From Desulfobacteraceae bacterium (lineage in GTDB: Bacteria > Desulfobacterota > DSM-4660 > Desulfatiglandales > Desulfatiglandaceae), in assembly GCA_030611815.1 (NCBI GenBank), contig JAUWPC010000004.1, forward strand, positions 1-27,072: a stretch of DNA of 27,072 nucleotides, read 5' to 3'. Numbering within the stretch: the first letter of the stretch is position 1; the number at the start of each line of letters is the position of its first letter. Below are positions 1-5,921 of this stretch, piece by piece. The notes beneath the pieces are model-generated. The model was not told where the DNA came from. It searched no databases and worked only from the letters and a program-made list of their open reading frames with translations. Made by a program: the position numbers and the translations under genes.

Positions 1-164
1 TAGCCGATAAGGGTCTTGTCAAGGGCCCTGAGGTCCATCAATCCCGTAATCAATGCGAGGGAAACGAGGACAAGGGAAACAAGGGCCACGGCCAAGGGCT
101 GGAGAAATGGCCCAGGAGACCGCCGAGATTCTGTGGGGCTAACGGTTTTTCTTTTGTTAGTCAT
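1..164 (-). CDS. N-terminus of membrane protein, probable sensor histidine kinase (partial)
   Basis: Reading leftward from the ATG at 164 gives 54 codons before the window edge. The visible protein has a basic, proline- and serine-rich start (MTNKRKTVSPTESRRSPG) and then a hydrophobic stretch of about 20 residues (LAVALVSLVLVSLALITGLM), followed by DLRALDKTLIG. That is a first transmembrane helix entering an extracytoplasmic domain, as in membrane sensor kinases. An in-frame stop lies two codons upstream, so this is the first possible ATG; no clear Shine-Dalgarno site is seen. The divergent neighbour is a ZraP/Spy-like gene with a sigma-54-like promoter, an arrangement that resembles zraP beside zraSR in enterobacteria. 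The kinase call rests on that context and on the topology; the catalytic part lies outside the window. Any other bitopic membrane protein remains possible. Confidence 0.5.
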   Translation of the reverse strand, partial: MTNKRKTVSPTESRRSPGPFLQPLAVALVSLVLVSLALITGLMDLRALDKTLIG

Positions 165-173
165 TTTTTAATA

Positions 174-215
174 GTCACTGGTCATTTGCCATTTGTCAAT
201 ATCCATTTGTCAATA
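174..215. repeat. Heptamer array A (6 units, GTCATTT-like)
   Basis: The sequence divides exactly into 7-bp units: GTCACTG, GTCATTT, GCCATTT, GTCAATA, TCCATTT, GTCAATA. It lies immediately upstream of the leftward gene start at 164. It has the same 7-bp period as arrays elsewhere in the window but a different unit sequence. Confidence 0.7.
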
Positions 216-363
216 TTCAGACGACCATTCGACGATTGTGTCGACATCGACTTCCCTCCCTCGACATATCTTGCCTCATTCCTATCCTGACCGGATACCT
301 TACAGTGTTCCATACATCCTGGATTCCTTGTTATTTCCACGCCTTAGCATTAAACGTCCGGCT

Positions 364-380
364 TTGGCATGATTCCTGCT
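364..380 (+). promoter_or_regulatory. Sigma-54-type promoter for the zraP-like gene
   Basis: The sequence TTGGCATGATTCCTGCT matches the -24/-12 pattern (TTGGCA-N6-TGCT). The GG (366-367) and GC (378-379) are separated by exactly 10 bp, as sigma-54 promoters require. Transcription would begin near 391, about 90 nt before the start codon. Sigma-54 control fits the ZraP-like product, because the known zraP gene is activated by the NtrC-type regulator ZraR. The imperfect palindrome at 283-297, about 70 bp upstream, is a possible enhancer-binding site. Confidence 0.65.
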
Positions 381-424
381 GTATCAAGGCTACACGATGA
401 ACTTTCAGGGGCTGTCCCTGTTCA

Positions 425-454
425 CGAGAAATCAACTTACGAGAAATCAACTTA
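425..454. repeat. Exact 15-bp tandem duplication in the zraP-like leader
   Basis: The unit CGAGAAATCAACTTA occurs twice head to tail (425-439 and 440-454). It lies between the predicted transcription start and the ribosome binding site (AAGGAGGT at 465-472). Confidence 0.85.
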
Positions 455-480
455 ATTTGACAGCAAGGAGGTAAAGTTAA

Positions 481-972
481 ATGAAAAAAATCAGCGTTAT
501 TGCAGCATTTCTAATTGTAGTCGCTTCGGCGACATTGGTGATGGCCGGCCCACGTGGCAAGGGAAACTGGGGAGGAGGGGGATGGTGTGCGACACCATCT
601 GCCCTGGCATCTTTAAACCTGACAGCGGAACAGTCTGAAAAAATCAGGGCCTTGCGTGAATCGCTTTTGAAAGAGGTCACACCGATCCGTGCACAGTTGT
701 TGGCGAAAAGGGCTGAACTAAGGTTATTATGGATTCAGACCAAGCTCGATCCGGACAAAATCAGGGCGATCCAGGGGGAAGCTCGGAATTTGAGGGGACA
801 AATACAGGAAAAGAGGACAGATCTTAGATTAGCCTTTCGAAATATCCTGACCCCTGAACAGACCTCCAGGCTTCTTGCCCAGGGACTTGGCAGGGGCAAG
901 GGTCACAGATGGGGAGATAGACATAGCCACCGTGGTTTAGGCGGAGGCCCGGGTTATCGCTGGCAAGACTGA
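481..972 (+). CDS. Spy/CpxP-ZraP-like periplasmic protein
   Basis: This 163-residue protein starts at the ATG behind a near-perfect Shine-Dalgarno sequence (AAGGAGGT at 465-472). Residues 1-22 form a signal peptide (MKKISVIAAF... ending VMA before GPRG), so the mature protein should be periplasmic. Two LTxEQ motifs (LTAEQ at 47-51, LTPEQ at 123-127) frame a long charged helical region, the hallmark of the Spy/CpxP/ZraP family of small helical chaperones and metal-binding stress proteins. The ends are rich in Gly and His (HRWGDRHSHRG near 142-152), and one Cys sits at 36, compatible with metal binding as in ZraP. Its sigma-54-like promoter and divergent partner favour a ZraP-type role in envelope or metal stress. 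Whether it binds zinc is inferred, not shown. Confidence 0.8.
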   Translation: MKKISVIAAFLIVVASATLVMAGPRGKGNWGGGGWCATPSALASLNLTAEQSEKIRALRESLLKEVTPIRAQLLAKRAELRLLWIQTKLDPDKIRAIQGEARNLRGQIQEKRTDLRLAFRNILTPEQTSRLLAQGLGRGKGHRWGDRHSHRGLGGGPGYRWQD

Positions 973-988
973 ATGGCCCAAGCTTGTT

Positions 989-1023
989 CCTTCCTGCCCT
1001 GTTGTCAAAGGAGAGCAGGGAGG
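989..1023. terminator. Possible bidirectional hairpin between convergent genes
   Basis: CCTTCCTGC (989-997) pairs with GCAGGGAGG (1015-1023), with one G-T wobble and a 17-nt loop. It lies in the 55-bp gap between the rightward zraP-like gene and the end of the leftward ThiF-like gene. There is no convincing T-tract on either side, so terminator function is only suggested by position. Confidence 0.3.
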
Positions 1024-1027
1024 GATT

Positions 1028-1888
1028 TCAGTCAGAGTCTCCAAATGTGAACTCATTCATTTTGCCGCTCTCTAAGTCCACATGGACCATGACGTTTCTG
1101 AAAAGCCTGCCCCGCTTAAGAATTATCTTCAAAACTTCCATAGCCTGTAGCGTGGCAATAAATGACGGCATCAGGGCGGGGACACCGAGAATCGCTTCCG
1201 GGCTTTTTGACCTTTCCCCGCCTGCTACGCTGCTTCCGTAGAGACGCTTTATCCCCGGGTCATCCGGAAAAACAGTCATCAACTGGCCTTCAAGGCCTGC
1301 CAAGGCCCCGTGCACTAAGGGAATTCCCATTGATTTGGAGGCATCTTCTATAGTGAAACGGGCCGGGATATTGTCAAGCGCATCTACAATCACATCTGAG
1401 CCCCCCAACACCTCCTTGGCATTTGAAGGATCAATTCTGACCTGGTGGGGGGTAACTATAACGCCGGGATTAATGGCGCCAACGACCATAACCGCCTCTT
1501 CAGATTTAGACTTGCCAATGGCCCTTTGACTTGAAAGCGCCTGGCGATTCAGGTTGGTCTCATCGAAGCGGTCATAATCCACAACCACAATCTGCCCGAC
1601 TCCAACCCTGGCCAACAGCAGAATAACCTGCCCACCGAGCCCCCCTGCACCAACCACGGCCACACGGGACTTTGAAAGCCTGAGTTGCTCCTCTCGCGAA
1701 ATCGTCTCTCTGTTGCGGATATATCGATAGGGATAAATCCCGAGACCCAAGGCCTCCACGTAGACATCATGTACTGAGCAACCGGATTCTGCCGCAATTT
1801 TCAAAGCCTGGCTGTCTTCCAGGATCTCTACTTCACGACCGGCCGGATCACTAATCTTTTTAGATCTTGATTGAAGCAGGTGTTTCAT
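1028..1888 (-). CDS. ThiF/MoeB/HesA-type E1-like adenylyltransferase
   Basis: The ATG at 1888 gives a 286-residue protein (MKHLLQSRSKK...). Longer starts exist in frame (ATG 1945, TTG 1960), but the segment before 1888 looks unlike a conserved N-terminus. After a predicted helical domain of about 75 residues comes a Rossmann fold with GAGGLGG (80-86 from the chosen start), then VVVDYDRFDETNLNRQ, the nucleotide-binding and D-x-D...NxxRQ signature of E1-like enzymes. Family members adenylate the C-terminal glycine of ubiquitin-like sulfur carriers (ThiS, MoaD) or are HesA-like proteins of unknown role. I see neither the paired CxxC zinc ligands nor an obvious catalytic Cys, so it may adenylate without thiolation. 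No sulfur-carrier gene is adjacent, and the substrate cannot be assigned. Confidence 0.85.
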   Translation of the reverse strand: MKHLLQSRSKKISDPAGREVEILEDSQALKIAAESGCSVHDVYVEALGLGIYPYRYIRNRETISREEQLRLSKSRVAVVGAGGLGGQVILLLARVGVGQIVVVDYDRFDETNLNRQALSSQRAIGKSKSEEAVMVVGAINPGVIVTPHQVRIDPSNAKEVLGGSDVIVDALDNIPARFTIEDASKSMGIPLVHGALAGLEGQLMTVFPDDPGIKRLYGSSVAGGERSKSPEAILGVPALMPSFIATLQAMEVLKIILKRGRLFRNVMVHVDLESGKMNEFTFGDSD

Positions 1889-2219
1889 ATCTAAGGAGCC
1901 CCTAAAAGTTGAAGTGCCTAAAGTGAGTCTCGCCTCAGGCGGCATCAATAAAGTTAACAATATCAGCAGGCTATAACTTTGAACCTTGAACTGATCACTT
2001 TAGGTCTAACCACGAGGTTCTGATTCCTCAGACTAAAATGAATTGCGAATTATAATTAAATAGTACAGCATACGATATATGAATGCAAACAGTTCCTCTC
2101 CATTCCCCTAAGCGATGCGCAGAGGCTCTTGCAGTTTTTCAGGGAAATTGTTAGGCTCATTTACTCTTTCAACAATCGAATCTAAACCTTGAAGTTGTAG
2201 AGATCGTCAGATAGTCACT
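1889..2219. other. Intergenic region upstream of the ThiF-like gene
   Basis: This stretch separates the leftward ThiF-like gene from repeat copy 1. It contains an imperfect hairpin at 1999-2037 (outer TTTAGGTCT with AGACTAAA, inner GAGG with CCTC) and AT-rich sequence around 2040-2080. The leftward ThiF-like frame stays open to 1960. No other feature is supported. Confidence 0.4.
1999..2037. repeat. Imperfect two-tier hairpin
   Basis: TTTAGGTCT (1999-2007) pairs with AGACTAAA (2030-2037) with one bulge, and inside it GAGG (2014-2017) pairs with CCTC (2026-2029). It lies about 110 bp upstream of the ThiF-like start. There is no T-tract, and its function is unknown. Confidence 0.45.
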
Positions 2220-2385
2220 TAGTGCCCGAACGAAAACTAGGATTTTTTGTTCAGATCAAGTCGAAGATCCCGCACTTTGAGCGGGGGAAGGCGATCCCGC
2301 CGATGGCGGGATTAACCGCCCCGCTTAAATACAGCGGGACAGGCATCCATACATTGAGTATTTCGAGGATTAAAATTTGAGCCTG
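2220..2385 (+). mobile_element. MITE-like element copy 1, right-truncated and internally expanded
   Basis: The left end TAGTGCCCGAACGAAAACT matches copy 2 (19750) at 18 of 19 positions, and the match continues through AGGATTTTT and GTTCAGATCAAG. After an interval of GC hairpins (2269-2338), the right-central part (CATTGAGTATTTCGAGGATT and following) again matches copy 2 nearly base for base, up to GAGCCTGA at about 2385. The terminal third, including the right inverted repeat, is missing. The similarity stops exactly where the downstream hydrolase gene begins (ATG 2386), so either that gene's leader displaced the element's end or the element was cut there. Confidence 0.85.
2269..2338. repeat. 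Three GC-rich CCCGC/GCGGG hairpins inside repeat copy 1
   Basis: Three short stem-loops occur in a row: CCCGC/GCGGG (2269-2285), ATCCCGCC-GAT-GGCGGGAT (2294-2312) and CCCGCT/AGCGGG (2320-2338). They have no counterpart in copies 2 and 3 of the MITE-like element. They resemble the two TCCCGCT-GTA-AGCGGGA hairpins after ftsZ. They look like a REP-like small palindrome family nested in the larger element. Confidence 0.7.
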
Positions 2386-3504
2386 ATGACCCGTCGACAC
2401 CTTATCAAGAAACTCCTTAGTTGGAGCAAAATGGCCCTTATGTTAAGCTTTTTCCCCTCTTGTTCAGTTCTTGGGTCCGTTAATGCTGGGGACAACAAGA
2501 ACCGGGCAGGGGTTCAACCTAACGGGCTTAGTCTCAGAGAAATTACGCGTAAGAAGATCCATCACGGCAATGACCGCTTTATAAGTCCCTTTGGTGCGGG
2601 AGGGCATAAGAATCCCTGGCAGATCTTACGGTGGAAGTTATTTAGCGAAAACCGTTTCAAGGCTTATTACGATCGAGAACGTGTGGTTCCCGTTTCTATT
2701 GACTGGCGACCTGTCAGGAGCAACAAGGGGCTTTCGATCACGTTTATCAAGCATGCCGGTATGATGATAAAGGACGTGGATAAGTATATCCTCGTGGACC
2801 CTATTTTTTTTGATCTCTCCTGGTTCATCAAGGATTTTACGCCATTGGCCTCTGATATCAAGGAGATGCCCACACCTGATCATGTCCTGATCACCCATGG
2901 TCATTATGACCACTTGGACAAGACTTCCTTAGGGGTTCTTGACAAAGAGACCCACCTGATCACGCCTCTGGGCTATAACGATGTTTTTGATGATCTGGGA
3001 ATGAAGAGACGGACACAAATGGACTGGTTTGATACCTTTGAAGAGGGAGAGAGGGAAATCACGCTCCTCCCCTGTAACCACTGGACCATGCGCAACCCTT
3101 TGGTCGGACCCAACAGGTCTTTGTGGGGTTCTTTCCTGTTCAAGACTAAGAGTGGGGCTACAATCTTTATCTCAGGTGATACGGGCTATTTTGATGGTTT
3201 TAGGGAGATTGGAAAAGAATTTTCCATAGACCTTGCGATTTTCAACCTCAGCGCCTATGAGCCTCGCTGGTTCATGGTCGCCAGTCACATAAACCCTCGA
3301 GAAACAGTGCGGGCATTTCGGGAACTCCGGGCTAAGCATCTCCTCATTGTTCACTGGGGGACATTTCGTTTAGGGGACGAGCCGGTCTATTTTCCACCGT
3401 TTCAACTCAAGCAGGAACTGGCTAAGGAGGGTCTTTCTGATCGTCTCTTAGAGTTAGACCATGGAAAAACCCTTAGTTATGAACGTGAGCGGTATGGAGC
3501 CTAA
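2386..3504 (+). CDS. MBL-fold hydrolase, NAPE-PLD/UlaG-like
   Basis: The frame is open from a TTG at 2377, but the ATG at 2386 (MTRRHLIKKLLSW...) is preferred; it gives 372 residues. No good Shine-Dalgarno site precedes either. The N-terminus is basic, then hydrophobic (MALMLSFFPSCS), suggesting a signal anchor or a weak lipobox ending at Cys. The metallo-beta-lactamase motif HGHYDH lies at 171-176. Further metal ligands are likely in PCNHW, SGDTGY and the late H of IVHWGTF. The set GDTGY..F..IG, EPRWFM...HINP and HWGTFxLxDEP is characteristic of the N-acyl-phosphatidylethanolamine phospholipase D-like branch. The substrate is unknown; a membrane lipid or phosphodiester is plausible. The start codon abuts the truncated MITE-like copy 1, which may supply its leader. 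Confidence 0.85.
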   Translation: MTRRHLIKKLLSWSKMALMLSFFPSCSVLGSVNAGDNKNRAGVQPNGLSLREITRKKIHHGNDRFISPFGAGGHKNPWQILRWKLFSENRFKAYYDRERVVPVSIDWRPVRSNKGLSITFIKHAGMMIKDVDKYILVDPIFFDLSWFIKDFTPLASDIKEMPTPDHVLITHGHYDHLDKTSLGVLDKETHLITPLGYNDVFDDLGMKRRTQMDWFDTFEEGEREITLLPCNHWTMRNPLVGPNRSLWGSFLFKTKSGATIFISGDTGYFDGFREIGKEFSIDLAIFNLSAYEPRWFMVASHINPRETVRAFRELRAKHLLIVHWGTFRLGDEPVYFPPFQLKQELAKEGLSDRLLELDHGKTLSYERERYGA

Positions 3505-3621
3505 TCTGATGGGTGGGCAGAAAGGGTTTCGCTTTCCCCTGACTCGCAACAGCCGCCATTTGCTACAAATACCTCGAATACACAAGAGGTCAGAGCATAT
3601 TGTTTGGAAGAAGGTGATATA

Positions 3622-3936
3622 GTGGCACTCCCAGGATTTCAAAAGCCGAATAACCTGGCAATTGCCGGGTTCTTGGCCCCCTTTGTGGCGGCCGGGATCA
3701 CCGGGCTCTTGCTCCTCGGCTTAGGGGAGGATCTCAAACCTTTCAAGGTCTCGATTGCCTATTTGACAATTACGCCTCTAATCCTTTTGACAGGGATTGT
3801 TCTATCTCTAAAATCGATCCCGCTTGTCGAGGAACTTGGCGACAAGGATTATGCCTATTCCGGCCTAATTTTGAATATTCTTTTCCTTATTGTTTATGCC
3901 ACATCTTTAATTTATTTCTTTTCCTCGCCTAATTAG
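3622..3936 (+). CDS. Small three-helix membrane protein, unknown function
   Basis: From the GTG at 3622 (purine-rich GAAGGTGA upstream) this gives 104 residues; a TTG start at 3604 would add six. Three hydrophobic segments are evident: roughly LAIAGFLAPFVAAGITGLLL, AYLTITPLILLTGIVLSL and LILNILFLIVYATSLIYFF. The last lies at the extreme C-terminus, before SSPN. The short loops are mixed in charge (GEDLKPFK; KSIPLVEELGDKDY). I recognise no family. It lies 117 bp after the MBL hydrolase on the same strand and about 230 bp before mraZ, which has its own promoter, so it is probably not part of the dcw operon. It is a good candidate for a real gene because the frame ends cleanly and the helices are well formed, but the start is uncertain. 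Confidence 0.6.
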   Translation: MALPGFQKPNNLAIAGFLAPFVAAGITGLLLLGLGEDLKPFKVSIAYLTITPLILLTGIVLSLKSIPLVEELGDKDYAYSGLILNILFLIVYATSLIYFFSSPN

Positions 3937-4091
3937 CCCTCCATAGCACATTTTCAACCTCCTGGTTCACCCAGATAGGGAATATATGTAGTGGTGCGGC
4001 TTTCCTTGACCCCATTATATTGAGTTTGATCAGAACAACCCGTCCAAAACAAAGAAATATTTCCCAAATAGTTTATTTTCTTATTTTTTTC

Positions 4092-4120
4092 TTGACAAAA
4101 TGGTTTTTTTTAGTGATAGT
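4092..4120 (+). promoter_or_regulatory. mraZ (dcw operon) promoter
   Basis: A perfect -35 TTGACA (4092-4097) is followed, after 17 bp, by GATAGT (4115-4120), which matches the -10 TATAAT at four of six positions. Transcription would begin near 4127, inside the MraZ-type repeats and about 38 nt before the mraZ ATG. It is the only clear sigma-70-type promoter I see for the dcw cluster. Confidence 0.7.
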
Positions 4121-4157
4121 GTCACAAAGTGGAATAAAGTGTCATAAAGTGTCACGG
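4118..4157 (+). promoter_or_regulatory. MraZ-box operator: four 10-bp direct repeats
   Basis: Four head-to-tail decamers are AGTGTCACAA, AGTGGAATAA, AGTGTCATAA and AGTGTCACGG. The 10-bp period places each AGTG on the same face of the helix. MraZ is known to bind short direct repeats at a 10-bp period upstream of its own gene (TGGGN repeats in E. coli). The array overlaps the -10 element and the predicted start point, so bound MraZ should repress its own operon. Binding is inferred from family knowledge. Confidence 0.8.
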
Positions 4158-4164
4158 AAACGCC

Positions 4165-4602
4165 ATGTTTAGAGGACGTTCAAAACATACCCTTGACGAC
4201 AAGGGCCGGTTAGCAATTCCGGCAAGGTTCCGGGAGGTGTTAGACCGGAAAGGTGATCTTTGCCTAATGGTCACCAGCAGGGATAACTGTCTCTGGGCTT
4301 TTGCGAGAGACGATTGGCAGACCCTTGAAGAAAAAGCGGCTAATCTTCCCCTGTTTGATAAGGCAGGAATCGCCTTTTTAAGAGGTTTTATCTCATCCGC
4401 TGTGGAATGTCACGTTAAGAGTGGGAGGATAACGATACCTCCCAGCTTGAGAGAGGATGCAGGCTTACAGAAAGAGGTAGTGCTCGCAGGTCAACTGAAG
4501 AAATTTGAGATCTGGGACAGAGAAAGATGGGAAGAGGAGTTTGAAAGAGCCAAAGATGCCTTTCCAGAGGCCAGCCCGTCTCTCTTGGAACTGCGAATTT
4601 AA
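4165..4602 (+). CDS. mraZ: Transcriptional regulator MraZ
   Basis: This 145-residue protein matches the usual MraZ length and opens with MFRGRSKHTLDDKGRLAIPARFRE, the first SpoVT/AbrB-like half containing the DxxGRxxIP motif. A second half begins near residue 80 (CHVKSGRITIPPSLRE), where the motif is slightly degenerate (KSGR for DxxGR). MraZ forms rings that bind tandem DNA repeats and control the dcw operon; four matching repeats lie immediately upstream. The ATG at 4165 has only a weak GGAA as ribosome binding site. It is the first gene of the cluster, 12 bp before rsmH. Confidence 0.96.
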   Translation: MFRGRSKHTLDDKGRLAIPARFREVLDRKGDLCLMVTSRDNCLWAFARDDWQTLEEKAANLPLFDKAGIAFLRGFISSAVECHVKSGRITIPPSLREDAGLQKEVVLAGQLKKFEIWDRERWEEEFERAKDAFPEASPSLLELRI

Positions 4603-4614
4603 GAAGGTTCAATT

Positions 4615-5556
4615 TTGGAATACCTTCATACGCCGGTGCTTGTAAAGGAGGTCGTCAAGTACCTTGTCCATGATCCTGAAGGAGTATATGTAGACGGAAC
4701 CGCAGGCACCGGCGGTCACAGCACAGCTATTTTAAAGAGGTTGGCCGGAAGAGGGCGCCTGATCTGCTTGGACAGAGACCCTGACGCTGTCCGCCTCTCA
4801 AAGAAGAGACTGGCCACCTCAGGCGATAAAGTTTGCGTGATTAAGGCGAATTTTGCTGACCTGGATGAGGTCCTTAAAGACCTCAGCATCAGGAGGGTTG
4901 AGGGTGTTTTATTAGATTTGGGGATGTCCTCTTACCAGCTTGAGAAATCTGGCAGGGGGTTTAGCTTTAGCAGAGGGGAGCCTCTCGACATGAGAATGAA
5001 TCCCGACAACGACCTTGTTGCAAGTCATCTTGTAAACGACATCCCTCCAAAGGACCTCGAACAAATATTGAGAGATTATGGCGAAGAAAAGAACGCCAAA
5101 TCGATTGTCAGGGCCATTATTAGAGAGCGCGCAAAAGGGCCAATTGAAACTTCGTCCCAACTATCTGGTTTGATTGATGCAGTATCTCCTAAGTCTCGTC
5201 GGTATAGGGCCAGGCACCCCGCAACACGAACATTTCAGGCCCTCAGAATAGCAGTCAATAAAGAATTGCAAAATCTCGACACGTTTCTTAACAAAATCCC
5301 TTCGTTGATGGCGCTAAATGGGAGGCTTGTGGTGCTTTCCTACCATTCACTTGAAGATCGACGCGTCAAACGTACGATGGTTGAATGGGAGAAGCCGTGT
5401 TCCTGCCCCCCCGATTTTCCTCATTGTGTCTGCGGGAAGGTTCCCCTTTTTAGACGTCTGTTCAAAAAGGGTTTGAAACCGGGCCAGGAAGAGATTGACA
5501 AAAATCCGAGAGCACGCAGCGCTATCATGAGGGCTGCAGAAAGGGTTTCGCCATGA
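4615..5556 (+). CDS. rsmH: 16S rRNA (cytosine-1402-N4)-methyltransferase RsmH
   Basis: The 313-residue protein begins at a TTG (MEYLHTPVLVKEVVKYL), preceded by AAGAAGG as ribosome binding site; the N-terminus matches the family's usual MxxxHxPVL opening. The SAM-binding motif is DGTAGTGGHS, followed by LDLGMSSYQLE, a family signature. The C-terminal part has the typical SYHSLEDRRVKR and the Cys-rich CSCPPDFPHCVCG. RsmH methylates C1402 in the ribosomal P site. It is the usual second dcw gene and overlaps ftsL by 4 bp (ATGA), implying translational coupling. Confidence 0.97.
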   Translation: MEYLHTPVLVKEVVKYLVHDPEGVYVDGTAGTGGHSTAILKRLAGRGRLICLDRDPDAVRLSKKRLATSGDKVCVIKANFADLDEVLKDLSIRRVEGVLLDLGMSSYQLEKSGRGFSFSRGEPLDMRMNPDNDLVASHLVNDIPPKDLEQILRDYGEEKNAKSIVRAIIRERAKGPIETSSQLSGLIDAVSPKSRRYRARHPATRTFQALRIAVNKELQNLDTFLNKIPSLMALNGRLVVLSYHSLEDRRVKRTMVEWEKPCSCPPDFPHCVCGKVPLFRRLFKKGLKPGQEEIDKNPRARSAIMRAAERVSP

Positions 5557-5921
5557 CAAGACCAGAGAAGTTGTCAAGGATGATGGTGTCCCGCAATGCT
5601 AAGACAGGTATTCGGGTCAGGAATTCCCGGTTTAAAAAGCGCAGGTCTCGTTTCACGAGAAGACAAGGTCTTCTGATTATCCTGATGATGTTGTTCTTCA
5701 TGGGAAGCGGGATCAGCTATGTATGGTCAAATTTTGAAAAAACTCAGATCGGTTATGACCTCAGTCAATTAAAGAAAGAAGAGATGAGGCTTCAAGAGAT
5801 AAATCGGAAACTGAGATTGGAATTAGCCCTCTTAAAATCGCCTCAAAATTTGCAGTCCAAAGCCGTTAAGGATCTGGGACTGAGACAACCCACTCCTGAA
5901 CAGATTGTTATGTTGCCATGA
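5553..5921 (+). CDS. ftsL: Cell division protein FtsL
   Basis: This 122-residue bitopic protein is placed between rsmH and ftsI, where ftsL always lies. It has a strongly basic cytoplasmic N-terminus (about 38 residues, KKRRSRFTRRQ), one transmembrane helix (GLLIILMMLFFMGSGISYVW) and a periplasmic coiled coil (LSQLKKEEMRLQEINRKLRLELALLKS). The end, LGLRQPTPEQIVMLP, is typical of deltaproteobacterial FtsL. FtsL forms a complex with FtsB and FtsQ that activates FtsWI. Sequence conservation in the family is poor, so the assignment rests mostly on architecture and position. It overlaps both rsmH and ftsI by 4 bp. Confidence 0.9.
   Translation: MTRPEKLSRMMVSRNAKTGIRVRNSRFKKRRSRFTRRQGLLIILMMLFFMGSGISYVWSNFEKTQIGYDLSQLKKEEMRLQEINRKLRLELALLKSPQNLQSKAVKDLGLRQPTPEQIVMLP

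Larger units (their letters stand above)
165..480. other. Divergent intergenic region (316 bp) with repeats and a sigma-54-like promoter
   Basis: This gap separates the leftward membrane-protein gene from the zraP-like gene. It holds a degenerate heptamer array (174-215), an imperfect palindrome TATCC-N5-GGATA at 283-297 that could be an activator site, a sigma-54-type promoter (364-380) and an exact 15-bp tandem duplication (425-454). I see no open reading frame of note in it. Confidence 0.6.

Noticed and set aside
477..680. Leftward frame opposite the zraP-like gene
   Set aside because: It lies entirely opposite a well-supported gene with a signal peptide and strong ribosome site, and its translation looks like no protein family.
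3505..3603. Terminator after the MBL hydrolase
   Set aside because: Only a weak GAAAG/CTTTC pairing is visible with no T-tract.
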